Source: Spirogloea muscicola (taxonomy: Eukaryota; Streptophyta; Zygnematophyceae; Spirogloeales; Spirogloeaceae). Taken from it: 57,805 bases of DNA. The stretch covers positions 148,619 to 206,423 of the forward strand of contig WELB01000113.1 in NCBI GenBank assembly GCA_009602725.1, in the 5' to 3' direction. Positions 19,001 through 29,900 of the stretch are shown piece after piece. Each line of letters starts with the position of its first letter. The first letter of the stretch is position 1. Made by a program: the position numbers and the translations under genes. The notes beneath the pieces were generated by a model that saw only the letters and a program-made list of their open reading frames with translations, did no database searches and was not told the DNA's origin.

Positions 19001-19907
19001 TTCCTGTGATGGCAGCTTGGACCTGGTCCCCATGGAGTTACCACCTCTACGGTGGAATTTGCAGAGGTCAATTTGCCAGTGGTCATTTCATATTCTACTG
19101 CTGTGCCAGGCAAGAGCCTCTAGGATATGAGTGGTCAGCACCCTGGCGAGGAGAAGCGAAAGAGGGGGATGCCGAGGTTGTCCGCTGGGACGGCCTCATC
19201 GCTTCAGGGCAGGTGCACATCACTTTGATGCTTGCGGCTGTCTGATGCCACTTACTCGCTTACAGTCCTTTGCTGCTTGAGAGTCCATGGAAGTCTGTCT
19301 TGCACAATCTCCAGCAGATTTGGCAGGTCAGCTAATTTGCAGTGTCACGTATGTGATAATGGGCAGGTCATGAAGGTGATATATCATGCAAGGTAAGTGC
19401 AGCTAATGAGGACCTGCTAAATCTCAAGCAGCAGGTAGATATCAATATACAGATGTTTCACGGAGGTTGGTGACAATAGTAATTGTTGCAGTATGACATT
19501 GAACTCGTTTTCTTGGTCAGGTCATTGGTGAAGCAGGGATTGGTGCCCTGGGCTGCCATCACAGTGTGGGGTTTTGCTGACTCTCCTGTGAGTCACAGAG
19601 GACAATATTGAAGTGCTCATTGCCTACTCGACTTATTGCATCTTGTCAGCAACCCGCGGCAGAGGCACTGAGGTCTTTCAGTTCAACACGACAGTGTGTC
19701 AGTGAATGAGGAGAGACTTGCGTCACTTTGCGTCATGGCCATCAATTGGTCAGCTGTCTGCTCTTGCAGGTCTCTTGGATGGGGGCTGAACATGGGTATA
19801 TGTGTGGGGGCGAGAATGACTACTCGGTTGTTGTTTTTCCCGAGGACCGATACATCATCTTCAGGTATGGACTTCATGTAAGTGTTGCCCTTCATGGTCT
19901 ATGTTGA
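16063..19907 (+). CDS. RPP40-like subunit of RNase P / RNase MRP
   Basis: Homologue of the p40 protein of nucleolar RNase P/MRP, which supports tRNA 5' or pre-rRNA processing. The ATG at 16063 opens LVARASSFGHPDSRLEAL, which matches the conserved 'CEKSNFGNHKSRH..L' start of RPP40. Exon 2 (~17163-17280) carries ARLLQPACFYYRVRAPLG and DDFRAKYFKP. Exon 3 (~17465) carries SATAIDGTDAVAITPDGTM. The block near 17750 reads AVTKDTYQQLGLTG. The block near 18780 is EFLSALFEWLGAAACR, matching 'LFDWLGAVF'. The exon near 19110-19210 is EWSAPWRGEAKEGD. The C-terminal signature spans two exons: GLVPWAAITVWGFADSPV (19541-19592), then SWMGAEHGYMCGGENDYSVV (from ~19771), matching 'TLSVQGFADSPVSW.k.EHGF..GGE..Y'. 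The stop is 19905-19907. Land plants use protein-only PRORP for tRNA 5' ends, so a role in RNase MRP is the likelier one (inference). Several middle exons are only partly defined. Confidence 0.82.
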
Positions 19908-20074
19908 GAAATTCGCGTGGGGCTTGATATGTCAGGTAGTGAGCTCTCGCCTTGTGAGCTTGTCGCTCTCATTATATTTAGTAGTTAAATGCAAGACAAT
20001 GAGCTGTGCAAATGGGGGTGAGTGAGGATGGTCAGGATCTTCCTTATCTTCTTCTTTATCTTCTTCTCGTTTTT
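19908..20074. other. 3' flank of the RPP40-like gene
   Basis: AT-richer sequence with no coding signal. It leads into the palindromic element and contains cttcttt-type pyrimidine repeats just before the element. Confidence 0.4.
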
Positions 20075-20343
20075 GTTCTTGATTTGTCTTGATTGTTCTT
20101 GATTACATCTCTCTTTGCTGTCAAGTGCTATCATCTTTGTTCATCGATCGTTATTCAACTCTTTGATTCTTGGCTTCGTCCGGCGGCACTAACACTACTA
20201 ACATGTCTTTTAGTCGTATGAGAGTATCGAAACTAGACAGGTTATGGGGCTTACAAGCGCTATTTGACATCAATTTGGCGCTGATTTGAATTTGGCGCTA
20301 ATTTCAAATTTTATTTCCAGGTTTTCTTCCTGGAAATGATAAG

Positions 20344-20565
20344 ATGGCAATGCGCCTCCAGGACAGGTATCTTCATGGCATTGTTGACCGTTCAGATCCC
20401 AAAGCATTAGAAGAACATCCTACATACAATATCTTGTCAAGAGAAAATCACAAGGTAATGTCAATGATCTCTGTGAATGTAGATGACAATCAACAACTAA
20501 TTCATGCTTGTAGTCTTCCCAAAGCAAAGCAGATGCGGGATAGTCTTACTTATTCTAGATCATAA
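20344..20565 (+). pseudogene. Copia-like gag fragment, left arm of the palindrome
   Basis: A 73-codon open frame that resembles the middle of a Ty1/copia gag (UBN2-type) domain: MRLQDRYLHGIVDRSDPKAL near the start and LPKAKQMRDSLT near the end. The 'FTG.nFl.Wk.kM' block that should come before it is present only in damaged form (FLPGNDK) just upstream. It is a fragment without the rest of the polyprotein. Confidence 0.65.
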
Positions 20566-20819
20566 AGTCGCATTTTGATAGATGTAAAATACATCATGGA
20601 CTTTCTATCAGACACGGGAAGAAGACTATCCCACGTCTGCTTTGCTTTGGGACGAATACGAGTACGAATCAGTTGATTGTCAACTACAATTCACAAATCG
20701 TTGACATGACCTTGTGATATGTTCTTGACCACATATTGTACGTAGGAAAGTAGTATAGTGGTCGGGGATCTGAACCATCAGCAATGCCATAAAGATCCCT
20801 GTCCTGGAGGTGCATTGTC

Positions 20820-20990
20820 ATCTTCCATTTCCAAGAAGAAATTTCTCGCCAGTGAATTTTGAAGTCGGCGCCGCTGGAGAAGTGATGCCAAATAGCGCCT
20901 GTGGGCCCATAACCTGGCTACTTTTGATATTCTCAGACATAATAGTAGTGTTCGCGCCGCCGAACGAAGCCATGTCAAAGAAGAATCAGA
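20820..20990 (-). pseudogene. Copia-like gag N-terminal fragment, right arm of the palindrome
   Basis: Read on the minus strand from about 20980 down, the frame gives MASFGGANTTIMSENI, then VMGPQALFGI and SKFTGEKFLLGNG, then a stop. This is the start of a copia gag with a Trp-to-Gly-type change in the usual 'FL.W' block. Downstream sequence on the same strand re-enters the gag text found in the left arm, with frameshifts. Confidence 0.6.
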
Positions 20991-21085
20991 TTCAAAGAGT
21001 TGAATAATTGTTGATGGACAAGAATTATAGCACTTGACAGCAAAGAGAGATGTAATCGGGGAAAATCAAGAACGAAAGTGGGAAA

Positions 21086-22192
21086 AACCCAGAGATCCAA
21101 TTTAGGCGCGCTTCTTGCTCCCGCTTTGCGCCTTTGCTGGGCCTAGTGCAATCAATTAGGGAGCCTGGCTACATTGTCGTTACACTCTCTACAGGTGGCC
21201 TGTGCAGTGCCTCGGGTGACCTGGACCTCATGCGATGACCACCTACATTTAAAATGCAACCAGTAGCTCTGCCCTGACCTTTCCAATGGTTGAAGTACAC
21301 AGCTGACAACATTGCAGACAGTGTGGCTCGCGTTAGCCAGAAAATCTTCCTGAAGATGCGGCTACTTCAGAGGACGCGGAAAACGAAGACAAGCATTCTA
21401 TAGAAATGCATGTATGTCTTGCATCAAGCATGTGCAAGATCAATTCACCAACAAGCTCCCAAGTTGTTGAGGTATAGGCTTTCATGTTGAGGTATAGGCT
21501 TTCAGGCCAGGGTGCGTGGTTGGCAAGATTGGTTCACTCTCATTGAGGGTTATCTGTGAAATCTTCAGGATCTGGTAACCCCTGATGTTGCTCCTGTTGA
21601 CAAGCACTTGGTAGTAGCTTCTTGCTTTCTCCACTGTGTCCTAAGCTGGACATTTACAGGATCAGCAGACTGTTCTCGTCTTGATGGTACAGATGCAGAT
21701 CCGCTTGTGGCAGCAGACAGAGGTCAGAAAACACAGGCTCCTCTCAAACTACGGTGTAGTGATAGCCATGGCCAGGGTGCGCACTGGAGCCGTACGTCCT
21801 CAGACCTAAGAATGCTTGATAATTATTACAAGGGCTTACTCAACCTCCAGCAGTGTGCTAGTACTCGAGACTCTCAAGCAGTGAGAGGACTGTAAGCGAA
21901 GTAGTGACATCAGACAGGAAGAAGACTTTACTTCTGTGATGGGTGTTCCTTGCTTTATCTGTGAATTTCCAATGTTTTATTAAACAATGCTGGTATATGC
22001 ACCATGCAAGGCTGTGCCCGCCTTGGGTGCATAGAGTGCTTGGCAATTCGGCGTTCTCAGGATCCCTGATCTTGATGCAGCAAACGTAGAGATGTGCTTG
22101 CTGAAACTGCCAAGATGGCAATTGCAGCATTACAGACTGAGGATATAATAAGTTGCGCTGCATGGCAGCCTGCAAGTCTTGGACATCATACA
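21086..22192. other. Intergenic, no gene seen
   Basis: No recognisable coding block. It contains a perfect or near-perfect 20-bp tandem duplication (21466-21485 and 21486-21505, gttgaggtataggctttca plus one base). Its right end is the 3' flank of the Sec14-like gene. Confidence 0.5.
21466..21505. repeat. 20-bp tandem duplication
   Basis: Two adjacent copies of gttgaggtataggctttca with one extra base each. It is short and intergenic and looks like a replication-slippage product. Confidence 0.85.
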
Positions 22193-24548
22193 TTAAGAAC
22201 CAACCATGGACCGTTGTGCAGATGCTGGCACCTGCCCAGCCGCCTGCGAATCCTGCTGCAATGGCAGCACGGCACCAGGTTGCTGGAGCGGCATTACTGC
22301 GGCAGGCGGGACTGGAGCAGTTGCAGCAGGTCGGGCTGGTGCAGTAGCTGCGGAACCAGCCGGTGGCCCACTCCTAGCAGCCAGCTCAATGGGGACCAGG
22401 TCCAGCTTGCCGCCGTAGTCTTTGGGCAGCTGGTCAAGGTCAATCTCCTCCAGCAGCGCTTCCATCAGCCGCTTGTCCTCCACAAAGAGGATCTGCCTCA
22501 CCAGAAGAAGCACACTGAGCCCGTCTTACGTACAAATCAGTGCTTCAGCCTAAGGTCCTACACAAAATCCATGGAGAAAATAGAGATGCTGGGGTAGACC
22601 AGGACTGCCCCCTGCCTTGGCCCCTGCGCTTCGCTCACTAGGGGGCATGCACTCTACTGGCAAGCATAGTAGAAACTTGGCTTGCCTTCTGCCGAGTGGC
22701 TTTGTCAACGAAGGGTGAGACCATTTTCCAAATGCCCCAGAAAATAGTTGGTACATGGATCATGAAGAGCCTGCCAAGCCTCTCGGGGTACTGTGCCTGC
22801 TCGCCATGCTCGAATGCACATCAGAGAGACGATAACATGTTGGATTCCATGACAAGGAATGATAACAATCTGCAGATGTATGCAGGCCTGTATAGCAACT
22901 TCATGAAATTGAGCAGGAATGCAGTAAGGTCCATGAGTTTACTAACCTGGAGAAAGTCGAAGATAGCAATGAGGGCCTTAGAGTCAAGATTCTTGAACCC
23001 CACATTTTGCAGGTCCAAGATTGCGCAGAATGTCTCTATGCCATCCTGCATGCTGCGACAAATAAAGTGATCCCACTTATGCATGGGATCAGAGGTGTTT
23101 GGCGAAGGTGCCCAGGCCATTCAGCTACAGGTAAGAGTCTGCAAACTTGTATACATACAGACAAGTGCAAGCCTGTCAGTGGAGACACAGAGCAGGAATG
23201 CTGATTGTGATGTATACAAGGAGCTTGGCAAGACCCCTAGGGAAGGCGTCCAACACCTACTTATCTACAGCCTGGTCGACGTTAAAGACACAGTATCCTG
23301 CAAAGTTGTCCACGGCAATGGTCTGATCAGATCCGGCAGTAAGAACAGCAGTAACACATGACGAGCAATGAGCAACTATTGCTCAAACAGCTCCATGAAC
23401 AGGTGGTGAGAACGGCCATTCGTGGCGCGTACGCTTGAACTCGTCAAGATTTCGGCCGGCAGCATCGTGCTTGCACCCATGCACGACAATGATGGGCCTC
23501 CCCGCCTTGTCGTGCCCCTGATGCAGGCAAACGGGGAGTCAAGCACTGACCAACTAAGCAATCAGCATGCAAGCAGCTCCCACCTCTGCTTGTCAGATAA
23601 GGGCATCTGCTTGACCAATTGATATTTACAGAAGCCTCGGCCAGTATTGAGATACATAAGGGAGGCACTCAAGCTTGGCACATGCGGGCAAAGGCCGGTA
23701 TCTTGCAACTGCCAGTGAGCGCGCTGCACAAGAAGAACTTGCTAGCAATTGCGACGAGCAGGTAGCAGGAGGGTGACCCCAGGTCGGCTCTGACGAGACC
23801 TGCAGGAAGCACTTGTCGGCAGCAAGCTCGTTGGCGATCTCCGACTGCAGGACGCGGCCTTGGGGCAAGTACTCCTTGCGCCACCTCACGTGGCCGACGT
23901 AGAGCTTGGCTGCCTTGTGCACGCGCATGCTCCGCGCTCGGAGAAAGCGGCTAAGCGTGGCATCGTCAACGCCCTGCATCGTGGCACCTCGTGGCGATCA
24001 GAAAAGGAACCATGAGACGTGCTCACATGGACGTGCCCATATGGAGGGAAAAGCGAACCAAGTGACATAGATACTGAAGGTGAGGGCAGAGGTTGAAGGT
24101 TGGTTGGTCCGCGGCCACTCACGCTGGCGTCGACGCCGTCAGCCCCAACAGCCTGCCGGAGCTCCGCGAGAGCGCGGGCTTCATCAGAGCACGCCGCCTC
24201 AGCGCTGCCGTCAGCCTCGTCGTCTGCCGCAGCACCAGCGCCCTCAGCTTGAGGTGCTGAGGCGCCGCGTGTCGATCGCCGGCAAACGGAAAGCCGCGCA
24301 ATGTGGAGACGGAACTTGCGGCAAGCAGCGCCGTCATATGGCCGTCACTGAGCCCTGATGGTGGTGGAGTGCGGGTAATGCCATGACTGGCTGAGAGTGC
24401 AGTAAGATCGATGGAGGTTTGCTGCAGTTGCACCTGCAACCGCGGGGCTACCGTCGCCGTTGGTCGGGTCCGACTCGCCGTCGGCGGCTGCAGCGTGGTG
24501 CGACGGCGAGAGGCCGTTGAGCACCTTGTCCTTCAGCTTGTGCATCAT
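22193..24548 (-). CDS. Sec14-like CRAL-TRIO phosphatidylinositol-transfer protein
   Basis: Lipid-binding Sec14 family protein that exchanges phosphatidylinositol and another lipid between membranes. The ATG complementary to 24546-24548 starts MMHKLKDKVLNGLSPSHH, followed by an Ala/Ser/Glu-rich linker and the CRAL-TRIO N-domain: ARALAELRQAVGADGVDAS (~24165-24123), DDATLSRFLRARSMRVHKAA (~23970-23910) and HVRWRKEYLPQG. Lipid-pocket exons follow: RPIIVVHGCKHDA (~23500-23465), DNFAGYCVFNVDQAV (~23310-23270), GIETFCAILDLQNVGFKNLD (~23045-22990), YPERLGRLFMIHVPTIFW (~22795-22740) and KMVSPFVDKATR. The end is ILFVEDKRLMEALLEEIDL, then LPKDYGGKLDLVPIE, the closing gate typical of the family, and a Pro/Ala/Gln-rich tail to the stop at 22193. 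There is no GOLD or nodulin domain, so it is a short Sec14-only type. The family is firm; exact lipids are not inferable. Confidence 0.88.
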
Positions 24549-24800
24549 GGCCGTCGGCGCGCGGGGCCGCCGGAGCCGGCGCGCGTCGGGGGCCGGGCCT
24601 GGCAGAGGGCAGCTGGTCCAGGGGACTGGTGGACGACTGGCGCGACGTGCAGCCCCTCTGTGAGCTCAGCAGCTCCGTCGCTGCGCCGCGCAGCTAGGCC
24701 GTGAGTCGCGGGCGGCGGCGGCGGCGGCGGCGGCGGTGACGGCGGATGCGGCAGCGGCGGCGGCGGCGGCGGCGGAGGCGGCGGTGGCGGCGGCGGAATG
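24549..24800. repeat. 5' flank of the Sec14-like gene with long (CGG)n tract
   Basis: Very GC-rich. From 24712 to about 24795 the sequence is an interrupted CGG/GGC trinucleotide run of ~80 bases. Frames through it read poly-Pro, poly-Arg or poly-Ala and are not conserved, so I take it as promoter or 5' UTR microsatellite. Confidence 0.75.
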
Positions 24801-25055
24801 GCGCGCGGCAAGTGTCGGAGTGAGGAGGTAAATGAGCAGCTGACTTGGCGGCCACCAATTGGTGAAGAGGCTCCACGCCGTTCCACCTGGGTCCCGGGCT
24901 CGCCGTCTGCGGGTGATGGCGTAAGAAGCCAGGGCGTCGTCTGGCCGGCGGTGTCCCGACTTCTTGCAGCCAGAAGAAGAATGGGGCTGCTATGCTTAAG
25001 CAAGGCCAAGCAGGGGCCATAACCGCGATCTCAGACCTGGGGTAGGATGAACCAC

Positions 25056-25352
25056 CCAATAACTACGAGTGAGGAGCCTCAAATCCGACAGACTAGCTGC
25101 CGGGAAACGATCCCCCCGATGGAAGCCAGAGGATGCAGCGAGAGCACGGCCAGCACGTAGACGCAAGGCGTGGGCCATGGACCGCTGAATGGAGATGGAC
25201 AAACGCATGCGGTATTCCTGGGCCAACGAGCCAGCGGCGTTGAAGTCAGCCTGCTCACCTCGCCGCCGCGCAAGCCTGGCTAGCAGAGAAATTGCTCGCC
25301 CACAGAAAAAGAGGGGCTAGCAAAGCCAGCCCAGAAAAGAATGGACAATGTC
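25056..25352. repeat. Dispersed repeat family B, copy 1
   Basis: Shares long ordered blocks with 25930-26170: the CGCATGCGgTA.tCcTGGGC-type block, 'GCGTTGAAGTCAGCCTGCTC', 'tGCTCGCCCA', 'AGAGGGGC', and 'caaagccagcccagaaaaga' followed by ATGGACAATGTCC. The blocks occur in partly shuffled order. No coding frame is shared, so this is non-coding repeat. Confidence 0.7.
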
Positions 25353-25929
25353 CGCAGGCCTCAAAGACCACAAAATAGTGCCCGGAAAGACAATACTACA
25401 CACCAAGACACGAAATGATGCAGATGGATGCTCGATATCCACTGGGTAGCAGGTCGAGCCACTGGGACCCAAAAGCCCCGTATTCAAATGTAAGGCGATG
25501 GCCGTGAGGAGGAAGGTAAGATCATCCAAAGGGAGCGAGGGCTGTCAAAAGCCAGCCTGGAAAGGATGGACAACCGAAGGGGCCACAAAGGGCTGGAATG
25601 CAGAACTCAGCAAGTACCATGAAGGAGCGGGAAAACAGGAGGAGCTCTTCCAAGGGGTGAGAAGCCACCCACCAAGAGAATGAAACAAGGTTCGATGGAG
25701 CTGGAAAAGTGGAAAGAAAAACGGTAAGCGCTACCCAATGGGCTACTCTCCACCGTTCCAAGAAGCCAAAGTGCGGCGAAGCAGCTGTGAGAGATGAAGA
25801 AAGACTCTTTCAGTAGAGGGCAATGGCTGTGATTGCCCAGCCCAGAAGGAGTGAACGTTATTCAAAGGGGCCAAAAAGTGCTAAAGCACACAGTCACTCA
25901 AAGTGGCCACTGGGTGCTCAAAAATGATC
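25353..25929. repeat. Repeat-rich intergenic stretch (family B fragments)
   Basis: Contains further partial copies: a 'caaaagccagcctggaaa' block followed by 'ggatggacaa' at 25536-25573, and 'ttcagtagagggcaatggctgt' at 25808, which recurs at 26232. No gene is recognised. Confidence 0.55.
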
Positions 25930-26300
25930 TCCTGTATAGCAGCCGCAGGTCAGAGAAGCTAGTGTCCCGGCAGGGGGTCCTATGTCAATAGCCAAAAGGC
26001 TGCAGCCAGCTCGCGCCGGGCACGCAGATGCAACGCTGTGTGCCATTGATCGCTGCAGCGACACTGACAGGCGCATGCGATACACCTGGGCGAGAGAAGA
26101 AAGTGCTCGCCCATCATGAAGAGGGGCCGGCAAAGCCAGCCCAAAAAGAATGGACAATGTCCAATGTCCACCTGGGCGAGAGAGCCTGCCGCATTGAAAT
26201 CAGCCTGCTCCTCTCCGTGAAAGGAACGACCTTCAGTAGAGGGTGACGGCTGTGAAAAGGCCAGGCCTAGAGTACACGGCCCTTGAACATTCATTCGAGT
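25930..26300. repeat. Dispersed repeat family B, copy 2
   Basis: Homologous blocks to 25056-25352 (GCGCATGCGATACaCCTGGGCGA-type, 'tgctcgcccatcatgaagag', 'aaagccagcccaaaaagaat', GGACAATGTCC). It adds a 'ggtgacggctgtgaaaaggcc' end that also appears at 25808 and, reversed, near 55540. Confidence 0.7.
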
Positions 26301-26958
26301 TGGCCTCTCACAGCCTTCGCCTTGCTTTGGAAGAGCTGCATATCATGGCCTAGCATCTCTGATCTGCGGCTGCTTAGCAGGGGTTACTAAGTGATTCGTA
26401 GCTGCTTTGTTTCTTTGTGTGCTTGTTCTAACGCTTCCCTGGCCCCCTTCTCGTACTCTGTTCATTCTTTTTTGGGCTGGCTTTTCCAGCCCCTATCCTC
26501 AGTGGGCGAGTACTTTCGTTTTCTATCTCACGGACAAGGTTACCCAGTGAGCCTGGGCGAGCCTCTGCCGACGTGGCAGGCTGCGCCAATGAAGTCTCGC
26601 CGCGGAAGGATCAAACCACTCCCCCGTTTTTCAACCCCTGCTTTACTTTGTTATTTTTTGTATTTGCCTTAAAAAGGATCGCGACATTGTGACCCGGAGA
26701 GATGCTTTGTCCCATTCCGCTCGACGGCACTCGTGATGGTTGGCTGACGAGCCAGACGGACCAGACGGGCCCGAAGCCAGCGACCACTCAGCTCCCCCCA
26801 CCCTCTGCCGGGATCCGCGCCGCGCCACGCGGCGGCGGCGGCGGCGGCGGCGGCGGCACTGTCACTGGCGCCCGAGCTCGTCGGTGGAGACGAAGCCAGC
26901 GGCGTCCAGGCGGCAGGCCTCGCCGCGGTGCCGCCGCCAACACCAGCAGTCAGCTGCG
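26301..26958. other. Repeat remnant and 5' region of the ispG gene
   Basis: 26366-26392 is the reverse complement of 'taacccctgctaagcagcc' at 55163, so it is another repeat copy. 26462-26490 carries 'tttttgggctggcttttcca'. From about 26700 the sequence turns GC-rich, with a (CGG)n tract at 26830-26857 about 100 bases before the chosen ispG start. Confidence 0.55.
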
Positions 26959-29900
26959 ATGCTGTTCCCAGCAGCATGTGCGCATGGGGCGGCCAGCGGC
27001 GCGCCCGCGACGGGCCCGGCCGTGCCCTCGCACGAGCAGCTCCGTCGTGTGGACCACCTGCCTGCGCGGCTGGCGGGCTCCGGTGGCGGCGGCGCGCCGG
27101 CTTGGCCTGCCCCGCAGCTGGCCAGGCCAGTGGCGCGTCGAGACCGTGCGAGCAGGAGGCCGGTGGCGATGACAGCTGATGTGCTCGAGTTGCCGCCCGC
27201 GGCGCAGAACAGCAGACTCTTCGGTATCATTTTTCTTTCTTGCTGCATGGACTCGAGAATCTGCAGGCCTTTGCCCTAGCCCCTCTGCCTTTGGGAGCCA
27301 AGGCTTCACTGCACTATTGCTTGTTTATGTCCATGCAGTCATCAAGTTGGACTGCAAGGACGTCAAATTTCTGAACCTCAAGATTAGTACAAGTCGCTAG
27401 TCAATTGCTGTCAGAATGCTTGTAAAATTTGTGTCACTTAGCCTGGCACTTTTTTCTGCTGACAGTCCCGGCGCAACGCTATGCCGAGTATCACTACAAG
27501 ACCGTGCGGAGACCAACAAGAACGATCATGATTGGGGACGTGGCGGTGGGCAGCGAGCATCCCATTCGGATTCAGACGATGACCACCACGGACACCAAGG
27601 ACGTCAAGGGCACTGTGGACCAGGTCAGAAAGCATCCCAAATAACATATCCATTTGCATGGGGAAGTGATGTCTGGTCCACAGCTCTCTGCGAGACCGTA
27701 ATCTGCTATGCTACGTGCAAGAGACGATGACACATCGTTATCTAGCCAAAAGCAGAGATTGCCTTTCTCCAGTAAAAAGTCGTAAGTGTCGCAGGCAGTG
27801 GAGCTGCAATGCTTGCCAGATTGACCATGCTCTGACCTTCTTTTGCCCTTGACAATTGCAGGTCATGCTGGTGGCAGACCGTGGGTGCGACATCTGCCGC
27901 ATTACAGTGCAGGGCAACAAGGAAGCCGATGCCTGCTATGAAATCAAGAACAAGCTTGTCCAGCTTGGGTCAGTGCATATAGAGAACCTGGAGAATGTGT
28001 TACAGAAAATGTTGAATATCTGACAATCTGCCAAGCGAACCTGCTCCATCAGTAGGACCGTAGTAGCATGCCCAATAGTTGTTGTGAGGACTGGATGACC
28101 TAAAATCACTTAGATAAGGTAGCACTATCACTCTTTGCTACTCAGAGCATGGGTCCTACAGCATGCTGCGATTAGGGTAGGCTATGCAGCTTACATGCAG
28201 GGGATGCAGTTGCAGCAACCGAAGCCATTAGGAGCACAAGCTCTTTTTTTGGTATCTCAAGAAGAGGGTCTGCCTGGCTGTCTGACTCCAGATACAATAT
28301 ACCCCTGGTAGCTGACATTCACTTTGCACCAAGAATTGCATCCAAGGTTGCGGATTGCTTTGACAAGATCCGCATCAACCCTGGTAACTTTGGTGAGTGC
28401 ACATCTCAGATTGACATCTGGTCAATGTCTTCACGATCTTGGCTGTCTCTTGGCAGTTAGTCAACACAACAGCCTTAGTGGCTATGTGTTTTACGAGACG
28501 ACTCTGATGTCTGGCTGTAGTCGCCTGATCTACTCATCTCTGCATGCCTCAGCTGACACAAGAGCCAGGTTTGAGATCAAGGAGTACACTGATGAGCTCT
28601 ACCAGCAGGAGCTTGAACACATAGAGAGTGTCAGTCCCACTTCCACGCCATTGGCTCCAGCTCCTTGCTCTTGACCTTGACGGAGCCATTGATGTCCTAC
28701 TATCAGATGAATGCTTGCTGCTTCGTAGTGAAGCAGCATCATGTAGGCACTTAGAAGAGAGACTTGCATCGCTTGTGTACGTATTCTTGCAGCTGATTGT
28801 TGGGGGTCTTGTCATGATTTGGTCTTAGGTGTTTGCGCCTCTTGTGGAGAAGTGCAAGAGGCTTGGCAGAGCAATGCGGATAGGGACCAATCATGGCAGT
28901 CTGTCTGACAGAATAATGAGCTACTATGGCGATTCACCTAGGGGCATGGTAATAGCTACTTGTGAACAAGGGGTCTACCACCAGCTGCCATGCTGATACC
29001 AGGACTCTGCTTATGTATCATGCAAATGTGCAGACGCCTGATGTCCATATTGTCTTCTGCAATAACCTTTGGTACTGCCCTGTGTGCAGGTGGAGTCAGC
29101 TTTCGAATTTGCGAGAGTCTGCCGCAAGTACGACTACCACAACTTCCTTTTCTCAATGAAGGCCAGCAATCCAGTCGTGATGAAGTCTGCATACCGCCTA
29201 CTCAGTGCTGAGATGTACAGAGAAGGGTGGGACTACCCCCTTCATCTTGGGGTGACTGAGGCTGGAGATGGGGAGGATGGCCGGATGAAGTCAGCTATTG
29301 GTATAGGCGCTCTGTTACAGGTGCACATGGCTTGCATTCGACAAAGTACTGAGTGGGAATGTAATTATCACGTAAAATCAGTGCAAAAGCTTTTGCCTCC
29401 TCCTTTAGGAGCACATTGTCTCAAACAACCCCACACGCATCTTCTCGTAGGACGGACTTGGGGATACCATTCGAGTTTCTCTTACAGAGCCTCCGGAGGA
29501 GGAGATTGACCCTTGCACTCGTCTAGCAAATTATGGGATGACGGCTGCAGCTAAGCAAAGGGGCGTTGTAAGTACAAGTGAAGCCTTAAAAAACACTCGC
29601 AGAAGACACCACAGCATTTGCCAGCTGATGCAGGATACTTGACGTTTTTTTGAAAATGGCTACAAGATGTATATAAGGAAAACCGCAGGCACCAGTCAGT
29701 TGCCAATTGTAGTCGAATTGTGATACTGGAGATGCTTGCATGTGATTTGTCTGGTCGGAATGGTGTGTTGTATTGATCTCTCTACTTAGTTGTCTTGGTG
29801 TCCAACTTTTGGCAGTCTCCCTTTGAGGAGAAGCATCGCAGCTATTACGAGTTCAAAAGGAGGTCAGGCCAGCTACCACTACAAAAGGAGGTAGTCCTGA

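Larger units (their letters stand above)
20075..21085. mobile_element. Palindromic element built of two inverted copia-like gag fragments
   Basis: The left arm (~20075-20575) and right arm (~20590-21085) are imperfect reverse complements. Matching pairs: 'tacatctctctttgctgtca' at 20105 with its complement at 21032-21051; 'cccaaagcaaagcaga' at 20518 with 'tctgctttgctttggg' at 20636; and 'tgcgcctccaggacag' at 20351 with 'ctgtcctggaggtgca' at 20799. Both arms carry decayed coding text of Ty1/copia gag type. Left arm, plus strand: MRLQDRYLHGIVDRSDPKAL and LIHACSLPKAKQMRDSLT, the 'A.e.Wd.L' end of a UBN2-like domain. Right arm, minus strand: MASFGGANTTIMSENI and SKFTGEKFLLGNG, the usual copia gag N-terminus. 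No protease, integrase or reverse transcriptase is present and the frames are broken. It is a dead foldback derivative of an LTR retrotransposon. Target-site duplications were not identified. Confidence 0.78.

Noticed and set aside
24545-25059. Minus-strand poly-Pro/Arg frames upstream of Sec14
   Set aside because: Produced by the CGG trinucleotide tract. The Sec14 start at 24548 is followed by family-typical sequence and needs no upstream extension.
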